Shown one piece after another: positions 24,270 to 33,153 of a stretch of 40,834 nucleotides of DNA (position 1 is its first letter; every line of letters starts with the position of its first letter). A program made the position numbers and the translations under genes. The DNA comes from UBA6168 sp964423205 (GTDB lineage: Bacteria; Bacteroidota; Bacteroidia; Chitinophagales; Saprospiraceae): NCBI GenBank assembly GCA_964423205.1, contig CAYRDX010000042.1, forward strand, positions 1-40,834, written 5' to 3'. The notes under the pieces were generated by a model. That model was not told the origin of the DNA. It worked only from the letters and a program-made list of their open reading frames with translations, and made no database searches.

Positions 24270-25409
24270 ATGGATAGAAATAAGCATAAAAAACATGTAA
24301 GTCTGGAGGCCCCGTTAATGGGAAACTTTGGAAGGAATGAATGGGCAATTCTGGGAACCACCTGCGACAACATCCGTTTGTTGGCCCAGCACCTTTCATC
24401 AGCATTATCCCCTCAGTGGGAACTCTCCTATGTCGATGCTGATCACAAATCTTCGGAAAGTGAAAATGGAGGTTTGACAGGCCAATTCTCCAGCGAGTAT
24501 TCCGATAAGATTTCCTTCCAACGATTTGATAAAACCGGAAGCCAGAATGAGTATCAGTTCAGGATGTTTTTCAACTCTTCCGATCTGATTTTAGTAAATG
24601 GCAACCATTTTCAGGCTCGCAGGCAAGTAGTTGTCATCGATCCGAAAAAATCGGATTCTATGAACAGGAAGCTCGACAGACTGACAAGCGTTGGCCTGGT
24701 ATTATTGACTGATGGAGTAGGGAGCATTCCAGCTAACATCATGGATAAAGTTGGAAAGGCTCCGGTCATAAAGTGGGCGGAATTAGAAAAGATAGTTGCC
24801 TTTTTTGAAAAGCAGCTGGTGGAATCGATACCACCTTTAAATGGGATGGTTCTGGCAGGAGGTAAAAGCCAGCGGATGCGATATGACAAAGGACAACTCA
24901 ATTACCATGGAAAACCTCAAAGAGAGCACATGGGGGATGTAATAACTGCTTTCTGCCAGAATACATTTTTGTCGTGCCGTTTTGACCAGGTTGATGCTTT
25001 GACAGCAGAATACCCACCTCTTTTTGATACGTTTTTTGACCTCGGGCCAATGGGCGCTTTACTCTCTGCTTTCCGGACCGACCCCAATTCTGCATGGCTG
25101 GCGGTAGCATGTGACCTGCCTTTTCTGGATGAAAAAGCAATAAAGTATCTGGTTGAAAACAGGAATCCATCAGCTATCGCAACTTCGTTCAGGAGCCCTG
25201 TGAATGAATTTCCGGAACCTTTGGTGGCAATTTGGGAGCCAAAAGCATATCCGGTTCTGTTGCAGTTTCTTGCACAGGGATATTCCTGCCCGCGCAAATG
25301 TCTTATCAATTCAAAAGTTCATTTGCTGGATGCTCCCGATGAATTGGTTTTAAGAAATGTCAATACTCCCGATGAATTTGATGAAGCTATAAAACTGATC
25401 ACTGAATGA
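24270..25409 (+). CDS. Fusion of a degenerate MobB-like domain and a MobA-like nucleotidyltransferase
   Basis: This 379-residue protein sits directly after moaC. Residues about 190-379 are MobA-like (molybdenum cofactor nucleotidyltransferase): LAGGKSQRMRYDKG (195-208), 'FFDLGPMGALLSAF', 'ACDLPFLDE' (280-288) and 'NVNTPDEFDEA' at the end. Residues about 20-175 resemble MobB: 'EWAILGTTCDNIRLLAQHL' where the P-loop should be, then 'DLILVNGNHFQARRQVVVIDP' in place of MobB 'DLVLVEGFK...KIEV'. The Walker A GxGKT is absent, so this half is unlikely to bind GTP in the usual way. It may be structural or bind the pterin. Assigning MobB is my inference from the segment order. Confidence 0.86.
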   Translation: MDRNKHKKHVSLEAPLMGNFGRNEWAILGTTCDNIRLLAQHLSSALSPQWELSYVDADHKSSESENGGLTGQFSSEYSDKISFQRFDKTGSQNEYQFRMFFNSSDLILVNGNHFQARRQVVVIDPKKSDSMNRKLDRLTSVGLVLLTDGVGSIPANIMDKVGKAPVIKWAELEKIVAFFEKQLVESIPPLNGMVLAGGKSQRMRYDKGQLNYHGKPQREHMGDVITAFCQNTFLSCRFDQVDALTAEYPPLFDTFFDLGPMGALLSAFRTDPNSAWLAVACDLPFLDEKAIKYLVENRNPSAIATSFRSPVNEFPEPLVAIWEPKAYPVLLQFLAQGYSCPRKCLINSKVHLLDAPDELVLRNVNTPDEFDEAIKLITE

Positions 25410-25486
25410 CCTTGATGATTGCGGTCGGATTTCAAAAAGCCATCCTATCGCTGTCTTCTCATCTTTCTATCCTCAGTCAGGCTACT

Positions 25487-25494
25487 TACTTTTG
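25487..25494 (+). promoter_or_regulatory. Candidate -7 element for the LptF/G gene
   Basis: TACTTTTG matches TAnnTTTG, 23 bases before ATG 25517. No TTG is present at -33. Confidence 0.35.
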
Positions 25495-25516
25495 TCTGTT
25501 GTAATCACGCAATACA

Positions 25517-26605
25517 ATGCTCAACATCCTCGACAAGTATATCATTAAAAAGTACCTGGGAAGTTTCTTCTTTACAGTGCTTGCTTTTTCTATGATATCT
25601 GTCATAATTGATTTCAGCCAGAATGTGGAGGAGTTCATTGATGAAAAATTGCCAGCCCACCGGGTGGCGTTGGAGTATTACGCCAACTTTATCATTTTCA
25701 TCAACGGGTTATTGTGGCCACTTTTTTCATTGATAGCCGTCATTTTCTTTACGTCGAGGTTAGCCTATAACTCAGAAATCATTTCCATGTTCAATGCCGG
25801 CGTCAGTTTTAACAGACTGATGAGGCCCTATCTTATAGCCGGTGGTTTACTGGCTTTTTCCCACCTCATTCTGAATCATTTCGTGATACCTTACAGCAAT
25901 GAAATCAGACTTGACTTTTACCATTCCTACATCATGAAGGAAAGCGATAAAGGGAAGAACCGGGATATTCACATGTTTGTCAGTCCTGAAACAAAGATTT
26001 ATGTCCGTTACTATTTTAAACTGGACTCCATAGGGAGTGGCTTCAGGATGGAAACTTTCGACAATAACAAACTGAAATCCTTGATCACTGCCGAAAACCT
26101 GATATGGCAAGGCCCACCCAACCTTTGGCAACTTTCGGATTACCTGGTTTATGATTTCAGCGGTGATACCACATCGCTGAAGGTTGGTTACGGTGAAAAG
26201 CTCGACACAACCCTTCGGCTTACTCCACAGGACTTTGTACGTTACGACAACACGAGAGAGATGATCCCTTCCAACAAATTATCGGCTTTCATCGCCGAAG
26301 AACGATTGAGGGGCATCAGCAACACCAAGACTTATGAGATAGAATTGTATCGCAGGACAGCGGACCCCTTTACCATACTTATTGTTACACTGATAGGCTT
26401 TGCTGTGGCTTCGCGAAAAGTCAGAGGAGGGATGGGGCTTCAGTTGGCAATTGGTGTGAGCCTTGGGGCTATTTTTGTTTTTCTGGCGAAGTTTTCCATG
26501 ACCTTTGCGACTAACGAAAGTCTCCCAACGATTCTGGGTGTCTGGTTGCCAAATATTGTATTCACAGCGGTGGCTCTTGTACTTCTCAATAAAGCTCAGA
26601 AGTAA
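25517..26605 (+). CDS. LptF/LptG-family permease (LPS export)
   Basis: This 362-residue YjgP/YjgQ-family protein is an inner-membrane part of the LptB2FG ABC transporter that extracts lipopolysaccharide. The N-terminus 'LDKYIIKKYLGSFFFTVLAFS' is the typical first helix. Further helices lie near 55-80 and 100-120, a periplasmic beta-jellyroll region runs about 130-270, and three C-terminal helices begin with 'DPFTILIVTLIGFAVASRKVRGG'. F cannot be told from G here. It follows the Moco operon by 107 bases but is functionally separate. Its stop lies two bases from the stop of the convergent rhomboid gene. Confidence 0.92.
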   Translation: MLNILDKYIIKKYLGSFFFTVLAFSMISVIIDFSQNVEEFIDEKLPAHRVALEYYANFIIFINGLLWPLFSLIAVIFFTSRLAYNSEIISMFNAGVSFNRLMRPYLIAGGLLAFSHLILNHFVIPYSNEIRLDFYHSYIMKESDKGKNRDIHMFVSPETKIYVRYYFKLDSIGSGFRMETFDNNKLKSLITAENLIWQGPPNLWQLSDYLVYDFSGDTTSLKVGYGEKLDTTLRLTPQDFVRYDNTREMIPSNKLSAFIAEERLRGISNTKTYEIELYRRTADPFTILIVTLIGFAVASRKVRGGMGLQLAIGVSLGAIFVFLAKFSMTFATNESLPTILGVWLPNIVFTAVALVLLNKAQK

Positions 26606-26607
26606 CC

Positions 26608-27285
26608 TTAGTTTCTTTCTCTTCCCCTTTGTTCTTTGGTTTTATCGAATACATCTCTATCGAGAAAAAAAGTACCAGAAGTATCATTACTGTATTTTTC
26701 CTGGGTAGGTGGCTGGTCTTCATCCAGTTCCAGTTCTTCTTTGTACCACCATGCAGTTATGATACCAACAATACCTCCGAGCAGATGGCTTTCCCAGGAA
26801 ATGCCTTCCTGATTGGGCAGAATGCCTAAAAAATATCCACTGTAAAGGAAGGTAACAATGAGCGCTAACACTATGGATTTCAAACTGCGCCTGAACACCC
26901 CGGTCCAAAAAACAAAAGAAACCAAACCGTACACCACACCACTTGCACCGATGTGAAATACTTTTCTGGCGAACAGCCAGACAGCAAACCCAGTCAATAA
27001 ATAAACCATCAACATGCTTCTAATGGCCACCCGCCGATAGAAATACATGATCATGACAGCGAGGAAAAACAGTGGGGCGGAGTTCGAGATAAGATGCCTC
27101 AGGTCATCGTGTACCAATGGTGCAAGGAGGATGCCTCTGAGTCCAAAGAGTTCCCGGGGAAGGATTCCAAAAGAACTGAAGTCAAAAGGAGTCAAAACCT
27201 GGAAGAAGTGTATCCCCCATATCAAGAGGATGAAGTTGAAGGGCAACTTGAGGCTGGATATCAGTCTTTGTCTGTTTTCTTTCAT
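26608..27285 (-). CDS. Rhomboid-family intramembrane serine protease
   Basis: This 225-residue membrane protein has about six helices. The catalytic Ser is in HIGASGVVYG (S115), the partner His is H167 in 'SWESHLLGG', and the loop-helix 'DDLRHLISNSAPLF' (60-73) gives the conserved His/Asn of the oxyanion region. These match active rhomboids. The C-terminal 45 residues are a charged, probably disordered cytoplasmic tail. The substrate is unknown. It is 61 bases downstream of pfkA on the same strand and may share its transcript. Confidence 0.91.
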   Translation of the reverse strand: MKENRQRLISSLKLPFNFILLIWGIHFFQVLTPFDFSSFGILPRELFGLRGILLAPLVHDDLRHLISNSAPLFFLAVMIMYFYRRVAIRSMLMVYLLTGFAVWLFARKVFHIGASGVVYGLVSFVFWTGVFRRSLKSIVLALIVTFLYSGYFLGILPNQEGISWESHLLGGIVGIITAWWYKEELELDEDQPPTQEKYSNDTSGTFFLDRDVFDKTKEQRGRERN

Positions 27286-27346
27286 TATCCTTATGATAAA
27301 TCTGCATTCTTTGGTTTACTACATTCAGATAACAACTAAAGCCAAT

Positions 27347-28321
27347 TTAAGTTAGGGTTTCCACCATTTCCAGCAGCATCGGTTTGATATCCTGATGGTG
27401 TTTCACCGCTTTATCAAATGGGGTGTACGCCACTTCAAAATGGATGATACCAATCATAACTCCCTTCATCCCGTTCAAGAGTGCTTTAACGGCCTCCATT
27501 CCCATTTGGCCAGCCCGCACCCTTTCCATGCAGGTGGGCCTTCCACCCCGTTGAATATGTCCGAGTATGGTCACTTTGATTTCATAATGGTCAAATCGCT
27601 TTTTGACTGCATTAGCTACTTCCAGAGCACCACCAGCTTCATCCCCTTCTGAGACAATGATGATACCGGAAGTTTTGCCCATAACATTGTAGAAATAATC
27701 GAGGCGGTCGATGAGGCGGTCAAGATTTGTTCTGGTTTCAGGCACCAAAACGGCCTCTGCTCCGGTGGCAATGGCTGTCCTCAATGCAATGAAACCTGCG
27801 TCACGGCCCATTACCTCAATGAAAAACAGACGGTTGTGGGAACCCGCAGTGTCCTTAATATTGTCCACTGCCTGCATGGCCGTATTGATAGCAGTGTCGT
27901 ATCCAATTGTAAAATCAGTACCAATGAGGTCGTTGTCGATAGTACCAGGGCAACCTACCATCCTAATGTCGGGATATTCTTTCATGAACACACTGGCCCC
28001 CCTGAAAGTGCCGTCACCGCCAATAGCGACGATACCATCAATACCTCTTTTTTTTAAATTCTCATAGGCTGTTTTCCGGCCATCCGCAGTCATAAACCGT
28101 TTACTTCTGGCAGTAAACAGGATGGTTCCACCTAATTGCAAAATATTGCTTACATCATGTGATGACATCTGCCAGATATCATCATCAATCATGCCCTCGT
28201 ATCCTCTCCTGATTCCAAAAACCTCCACGCCATGGTGTATTCCTGTTCGTACTACAGCCCGCAGGCATGCGTTCATTCCGGGCGCATCGCCACCTGATGT
28301 AAATACAGCTATTCTTTTCAT
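27347..28321 (-). CDS. pfkA: ATP-dependent 6-phosphofructokinase
   Basis: The enzyme phosphorylates fructose 6-phosphate to fructose 1,6-bisphosphate in glycolysis. The 324-residue length is that of bacterial PfkA. Motifs are TSGGDAPGMNACLR (8-21), GGDGT (101-105), PGTIDND (125-131) with the catalytic Asp129, 'EVMGRDAGFIAL' and 'LGHIQRGGRPTCMER'. Gly at 104 and the PGTIDND (not PKTIDND) form indicate an ATP rather than pyrophosphate enzyme. It is divergent from the lipoprotein gene at 28492. Confidence 0.96.
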   Translation of the reverse strand: MKRIAVFTSGGDAPGMNACLRAVVRTGIHHGVEVFGIRRGYEGMIDDDIWQMSSHDVSNILQLGGTILFTARSKRFMTADGRKTAYENLKKRGIDGIVAIGGDGTFRGASVFMKEYPDIRMVGCPGTIDNDLIGTDFTIGYDTAINTAMQAVDNIKDTAGSHNRLFFIEVMGRDAGFIALRTAIATGAEAVLVPETRTNLDRLIDRLDYFYNVMGKTSGIIIVSEGDEAGGALEVANAVKKRFDHYEIKVTILGHIQRGGRPTCMERVRAGQMGMEAVKALLNGMKGVMIGIIHFEVAYTPFDKAVKHHQDIKPMLLEMVETLT

Positions 28322-28426
28322 GATAAAATGGGATTGGAATGGTTTAAAGAACTTTTGTAAATCAGAGAATTGGTTTTCAATACTCCGGAGTTAAAGGTAT
28401 AAAGTAGTTTGTCAAATAACATTGAC

Positions 28427-28434
28427 TAAATTTG
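28427..28434 (+). promoter_or_regulatory. Candidate -7 element for the small lipoprotein gene
   Basis: TAAATTTG matches TAnnTTTG, 58 bases before ATG 28492. A TTTG ends 15 bases upstream, slightly short of the usual spacing. Confidence 0.4.
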
Positions 28435-28491
28435 CAATCGAAGATACATTGCTAAAATTCCTATCTTGGCCTCTCATTTAATTCGACGTAC

Positions 28492-28989
28492 ATGAAGTAT
28501 ATTTTGTGGATCACAACTATTTTCTTTTCGCTGCTGGCATGCAAACAGGACCAAAAGTCAACAGATTCCAACATTACAGAAAACGTCGTCTCTCAAAGCA
28601 CTGAGAGTCTGCCCAGCCTGCCATTGGAAGTTCTGCAGAAGTTGTACGATGAATGTACGTTGATTGACTATGTGTTCTATGAACTTCCACTGAGTATGAC
28701 CGTTGACCAGAAACCGAGTATTCAAAACTCGTTGCGCCACATTGCTGATACTTCACCGGCTTTGAAGGCTTCCTGCAAACCTGTTGGGCACATTACCTAT
28801 CAGATAAGTGGCCACATCGTATTGGAAGCTGATTTCTATTACAGCGAGGGATGTACCTATTACATTTTCTTTGAAAACAGGGAAAAGCGCTATGCCAACT
28901 ACATGACTCAGGAAGGGGCCAACAGCATAGGCAACCTCATTCAGCAGGGACTGCAAATTCAAAAAAATGCTGCCCAGGGAGGTAATTAG
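28492..28989 (+). CDS. Small hypothetical lipoprotein
   Basis: This 165-residue protein has a lipoprotein signal (MKYILWITTIFFSLLAC, Cys17), then a Ser/Thr-rich linker and a globular part of about 120 residues. 'LYDECTLIDYVFYELPLSMTV' and 'VLEADFYYSEGCTYYIFFENRE' show strand-rich structure, and there are conserved-looking Cys at about 61, 95 and 123. I do not recognise the family. It is followed by the Ppx/GppA gene 82 bases later on the same strand. Confidence 0.75.
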   Translation: MKYILWITTIFFSLLACKQDQKSTDSNITENVVSQSTESLPSLPLEVLQKLYDECTLIDYVFYELPLSMTVDQKPSIQNSLRHIADTSPALKASCKPVGHITYQISGHIVLEADFYYSEGCTYYIFFENREKRYANYMTQEGANSIGNLIQQGLQIQKNAAQGGN

Positions 28990-29071
28990 AACCTATTTCT
29001 GCCTATTAATCACCTGACCAAATTAGAAGAATTTATTTCCGGAAAAATCACTGGACTAAATCTTAACATCT

Positions 29072-29974
29072 ATGCGCCTCGGCGTTATTGATTGCGGTAC
29101 GAACACATTTCACATCCTGATTGCTGAAAACCAGGACAATGGCACCTTTCATACTCTTTATAAGGAAAGAGAGTATGTCAGATTAGGACAGGAAGGAATC
29201 GATAATATAGGAAGTAACCCTTTCCAGCGGGGAGTTGATTGCATTGCCCGTTTTAAAGAAAAACTGGATGAGCAGGGTGTAGAAAAATGGATGGCTTTTG
29301 GCACCGAAACACTGCGAAGGGCCTCCAATAGTCAAAATTTCGTTGAAAAAGTTTTCGAAGAAACAGGAGTAGATATTAAAATCATAAGCGGTGAGGAGGA
29401 AGCGCGGCTCATTCATCTGGGTGTAATGCAGGCTGTTCCGGCCTTTAAAGGAAAAAGCCTGATAATGGACATTGGTGGTGGAAGTGTTGAGTTCATCATT
29501 GCCGATCAGGAAAAAGTCCATTGGGCTCAAAGTTTTCCTATTGGAGTCCAGGTTCTTTTTTCAGGATTTCAAAAGAATGACCCTATCAGCACGGGAGATT
29601 TGCTTTCTATCGAGTATCACCTGGATGAAATATTGAAGCCATTGTTAAAAGCAGTTCATAGTATTGAAGCACCTTTCCTTATCGGTGCCTCCGGGTCGTT
29701 TGAAGTTTTGGAATCGTTCTTAGTCAAAGAAAAACCCCACCCATTGTACTCTATCATTGGTGTTCAGGATTTCTATGGTTTGTATTACAAAATGATGAAA
29801 ACAAAATACGCTGAACGCCTCAATATGTCTGCCCTTCCCACCGAAAGAGCGGAATTGATAGTAGTCGCTTTTGTGCTGATTGATTATGTCATACGAAAAG
29901 GCGGAATACGCCAGATTATTACATCCGCCTATGCAATGAAAGAGGGGATAATGAGAGAGATGATAGAAGTTTGA
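29072..29974 (+). CDS. Ppx/GppA-family phosphatase
   Basis: Actin/hsp70-fold enzyme of the exopolyphosphatase/guanosine pentaphosphatase family, acting on polyphosphate or pppGpp. The 300-residue protein has the first phosphate loop GVIDCGTNTF (4-13), the catalytic-Glu region ISGEEEARLI (105-114) and the second phosphate loop MDIGGGSVEFI (132-142). It ends at about the size of the short Ppx1/Ppx-like form, without the HD-type C-terminal domain of E. coli Ppx. Which substrate it prefers cannot be read from the sequence. Confidence 0.91.
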   Translation: MRLGVIDCGTNTFHILIAENQDNGTFHTLYKEREYVRLGQEGIDNIGSNPFQRGVDCIARFKEKLDEQGVEKWMAFGTETLRRASNSQNFVEKVFEETGVDIKIISGEEEARLIHLGVMQAVPAFKGKSLIMDIGGGSVEFIIADQEKVHWAQSFPIGVQVLFSGFQKNDPISTGDLLSIEYHLDEILKPLLKAVHSIEAPFLIGASGSFEVLESFLVKEKPHPLYSIIGVQDFYGLYYKMMKTKYAERLNMSALPTERAELIVVAFVLIDYVIRKGGIRQIITSAYAMKEGIMREMIEV

Positions 29975-30015
29975 AATTTGGGAGTTTGAAGAATCAGTGA
30001 ATTACGGATATTGAA

Positions 30016-31155
30016 TCAATTGTTTCTGATTCTATGTTCAGGAAAAAGCTTCACTAAGGAGGCTTCATCTGCAGCACAAATTCCCCGTTCAGTAATTATC
30101 CCTGTAATTAATCTCGAAGGAGTTACATCAAATGCAAAATTGGCGGCTGGACTACCTTGTGGAGTCAACAATACTTCTATGATTTTCCCATCTTCACTTT
30201 TCCCGCTTATTTTCCTGACTTCATCGGCATTTCTTTGTTCAATAGGAATCTCCTTTATACCATCCCGAATATTCCAGTCAATGGACGAAGAAGGAGCAGC
30301 TACATAAAACGGAATTCCATTGTCTTTGGCAGCCAAAGCTTTAAGGTAGGTGCCAATCTTATTGGCAACATCGCCACTGCGGGTAGTTCGGTCAGTCCCA
30401 ACGATTACCATATCTACCAATCCATGCTGCATGAGGTGGCCGCCGGTATTATCCGCTATAACCGTATGCGGTACGCCATGCTCCATCAACTCAAAGGCTG
30501 TAAGTGACGCTCCCTGATTTCTGGGACGTGTTTCGCCCACCCAAACATGAATGGGTATTCCGGCATCATGTGCAAAATAAATTGGGGCAGTTGCAGTGCC
30601 ATAATCAATACACGCCAACCAGCCTGCATTGCAATGGGTGAGTATATTGATAACCAAAGTTTGGTCGTTGCTCAACGACTTCTTTTTCTCAAAAAGTTCA
30701 TTGATGATTTCCAAGCCAAACTCACCAATAGAACGGCAATGGTCTAAGCTTTCTTCAGTAATATCATTCGCCAATTGCAGTATCGCACTTTCCTTTTCTG
30801 CTTTGTTTCCCTGAAATCCGCTTAGGAAGGCCAAAATCCGGTCAAGGGCATAAGCCAGATTTACAGCCGTTGGGCGGGAAGACTTCAGGTATTCCGCTGC
30901 CTTAGTTATCTCTTTATCAAAATCTGTTTCTGATGCTGACAATGCAGCCAGATACATACCGTAAGCAGCAGCAGAGCCAATTAGCGGAGCGCCACGAACC
31001 GCCATATCTCTAATAGCAGTGAAAGCATCTTGCGCGTTTTTTAGTTCGGCAATGACAAATTCATGCGGCAGGTACCGTTGGTCAATGATTTGAACAATTG
31101 AAGGGTACTCAGGCTTAAGCCAGATGGTACGGTATGGTTTGCCTTTTATTTTCAT
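30016..31155 (-). CDS. mtnA: S-methyl-5-thioribose-1-phosphate isomerase
   Basis: MtnA isomerises methylthioribose 1-phosphate to methylthioribulose 1-phosphate in methionine salvage. From ATG 31155 it has 379 residues. It shows 'AVRGAPLIGSAAAYGMYLA' near the N-terminus, the catalytic Cys in 'ILTHCNAGWLACIDYGTA' and the catalytic Asp in 'IVGTDRTTRSGDVANKIGTY'. It also has 'YVAAPSSSIDW', typical of the MtnA/eIF2B fold. The frame continues upstream to an ATG at 31275, but those 40 residues are Cys/Phe/Pro-rich and overlap the promoter region. No other salvage gene is adjacent. Confidence 0.94.
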   Translation of the reverse strand: MKIKGKPYRTIWLKPEYPSIVQIIDQRYLPHEFVIAELKNAQDAFTAIRDMAVRGAPLIGSAAAYGMYLAALSASETDFDKEITKAAEYLKSSRPTAVNLAYALDRILAFLSGFQGNKAEKESAILQLANDITEESLDHCRSIGEFGLEIINELFEKKKSLSNDQTLVINILTHCNAGWLACIDYGTATAPIYFAHDAGIPIHVWVGETRPRNQGASLTAFELMEHGVPHTVIADNTGGHLMQHGLVDMVIVGTDRTTRSGDVANKIGTYLKALAAKDNGIPFYVAAPSSSIDWNIRDGIKEIPIEQRNADEVRKISGKSEDGKIIEVLLTPQGSPAANFAFDVTPSRLITGIITERGICAADEASLVKLFPEHRIRNN

Positions 31156-31182
31156 CCGGCAAAAGTCGCAAAAAGCACGTGG

Positions 31183-31207
31183 TAAAAAGGCAAAAGTAAA
31201 AAGGCAA
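31183..31207 (-). repeat. Direct repeat and -7 element in the mtnA promoter region
   Basis: TAAAAAGGCAA occurs at 31183-31193 and again at 31197-31207, 14 bases apart. On the minus strand the segment between them contains TACTTTTG (31198-31191), a TAnnTTTG match 36 bases before the mtnA ATG. The repeat therefore straddles the likely -7 box and could be an operator or simple slippage. Confidence 0.45.
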
Positions 31208-31295
31208 CCCCATAGGGGCAGGCAGGCAAAAGTTTTCCAACTGATATTTAAGTGATTAAGAAAATAAGTTGGCAACTTTATTTTTGACTCATTAC

Positions 31296-33074
31296 TTAAT
31301 CCAAACCTTTAACCTGCTTCCATGATTTGATTAGTATCCAAGTTGCCAATATGGCGAGTCCAAATCCAATAGCTGCTTTGTCCATTTGTCCATAAACGAG
31401 AAAACCGATTCCAAACAGTGCACCATAGACGAGGAAACAACCAGCAAACATACAGGCCAATTCGAGTGGAAGCTTTCCCGTGGTGATTTCTGATTTTTCA
31501 ATTCGGCCAGCCTGCAAGGCATGATCCAATACTGGTTTCCACCCAGCCGAGTGTGGTTTGATCATTTTATAGAAATTCAGAAGGGTAGTCTTATCAACCG
31601 GTGAGGTCAGTAAAGTAACTGTTACCCAACCCACTGTTGTGATGGCCACACCCGATACTAATTTGATGTGAGCTGGAACATCGGGCATCAAAAACTCAAA
31701 ATAACAAGCGACAATGAAGGAAATGACCATTGCCGAGATTTCACTCCAGGCATTAATCCTCCACCAGAACCAACGCAGTATAAAGATGAGTCCGGTGCCG
31801 GCACCTATCTGCAGCAGAATATTAAACGCCTGCAATGCATTTGTCAACCACAAGGCAACCATGGCGGAAAATATCATCAAAATCACAGTCGAGAGTCTGC
31901 CGATATTCACCAATTCTTTCTCTGACGCACCTGGTTTGATAAACCGGCGGTAAAAATCGTTTACAACGTAACTCGATCCCCAGTTAAGATGGGTAGCAAT
32001 GGTTGACATGTAGGCAGCCACAAGCGCCGCTATCACTAACCCTAACAATCCTGACGGAAGGAAAGTCAGCATCGCCGGATAGGCGAGGTCATCATTGATT
32101 ACATTGTCTGGTATGTGCGGGAAGGCTGCCTTTAGTGAAGCCAGATCCGGGAAAACAATCAGTGATGCCAGGGCTACAACAATCCATGGCCATGGTCTCA
32201 GTGCGTAATGGGTAAAATTGAAGAACAAGGTAGCCGTGATGGCGTGGGATTCATTTTTTGCAGATAGCATTCGTTGGGCAATGTAACCTCCGCCTCCCGG
32301 TTCTGCTCCGGGGTACCACACACTCCACCATTGAACTGCAAGCGGAAGAATAAGGAACGGTAACAGAGCATTCATGTCATTGAAGTCGGGGAGCACATTT
32401 AGTTTCCCGACCACATTAGGATGCTCCATTAGGGCGCTCATTCCACCGACCTGAGGTAATTTCACCACGACAACAGCAGCCCCCACTACCCCTATCATAG
32501 CTATAATAAACTGGAAAAAGTCTGTCCATATGACTCCTGTTAGCCCTCCGAGTGAAGTATAAATGACGGTAATAACGGAAGCTATCAGGATAGTTTGCAT
32601 GGGGGATAATCCCAGCATCACACCTCCAATCTTTATAGCGGCTAAAGTCACGGTGGCCATTATCATCACGTTGAAAAAGACACCCAGATAGATAGCCCGA
32701 AATCCCCTCAGGAAGGCTGCCATTTTACCGCTGTACCTAATTTCATAAAACTCCAGGTCAGTAAGCACACCGGATCTGCGCCACAATTTGGCATAAACAA
32801 ACACTGTCAGCATACCTGTGAGCAGAAATGCCCACCACTGCCAGTTTCCAGAAACACCATTTTTTCTGACAATATCCGTAACGAGGTTCGGGGTGTCTGC
32901 ACTAAATGTAGTGGCAACCATAGAAAATCCGAGCAGCCACCAGGGCATAGAACGGCCGGAAAGGAAATATTCAGAAGCACTTTCGCCTGCACGCTTGCTG
33001 ACAGCCAGACCGATGATAAGGGAAAGCAGGAAAAAGGCCGCGATGAAGGACCAGTCAAGGGTGGATAGGTGCAT
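31296..33074 (-). CDS. Sodium:solute symporter family protein
   Basis: This 592-residue inner-membrane protein of the SSS (LeuT-fold) family has about 13 to 14 hydrophobic helices. The start 'WSFIAAFFLLSLIIGLAVSKR' and 'SASEYFLSGRSMPWWLLGFSM' are typical, as are the Na-site region 'VATTFSADTPNLVTDIVR' and 'YTSLGGLTGVIWTDFFQF'. It is longer than plain SSS transporters (about 500) through an added C-terminal part with two more helices. The substrate is unknown. The nearby nagB suggests a sugar or amino-sugar, but the ORF6N gene lies between them. Confidence 0.9.
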   Translation of the reverse strand: MHLSTLDWSFIAAFFLLSLIIGLAVSKRAGESASEYFLSGRSMPWWLLGFSMVATTFSADTPNLVTDIVRKNGVSGNWQWWAFLLTGMLTVFVYAKLWRRSGVLTDLEFYEIRYSGKMAAFLRGFRAIYLGVFFNVMIMATVTLAAIKIGGVMLGLSPMQTILIASVITVIYTSLGGLTGVIWTDFFQFIIAMIGVVGAAVVVVKLPQVGGMSALMEHPNVVGKLNVLPDFNDMNALLPFLILPLAVQWWSVWYPGAEPGGGGYIAQRMLSAKNESHAITATLFFNFTHYALRPWPWIVVALASLIVFPDLASLKAAFPHIPDNVINDDLAYPAMLTFLPSGLLGLVIAALVAAYMSTIATHLNWGSSYVVNDFYRRFIKPGASEKELVNIGRLSTVILMIFSAMVALWLTNALQAFNILLQIGAGTGLIFILRWFWWRINAWSEISAMVISFIVACYFEFLMPDVPAHIKLVSGVAITTVGWVTVTLLTSPVDKTTLLNFYKMIKPHSAGWKPVLDHALQAGRIEKSEITTGKLPLELACMFAGCFLVYGALFGIGFLVYGQMDKAAIGFGLAILATWILIKSWKQVKGLD

Positions 33075-33153
33075 AGTTGGTTTGTTTTATTTTGCTTGTT
33101 GGTGACGTAAAGATTGTAAAATACTTGAACAGTGATTGCGAAAATTTCCCGGG

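Noticed and set aside
29968..29990. Two AGTTTGAA copies at the end of the Ppx/GppA gene
   Set aside because: Two eight-base copies in AT-rich sequence are expected by chance and overlap coding sequence.
31156..31275. N-terminal extension of mtnA to ATG 31275
   Set aside because: The 40 extra residues are unlike the family and cover the promoter element and direct repeat.
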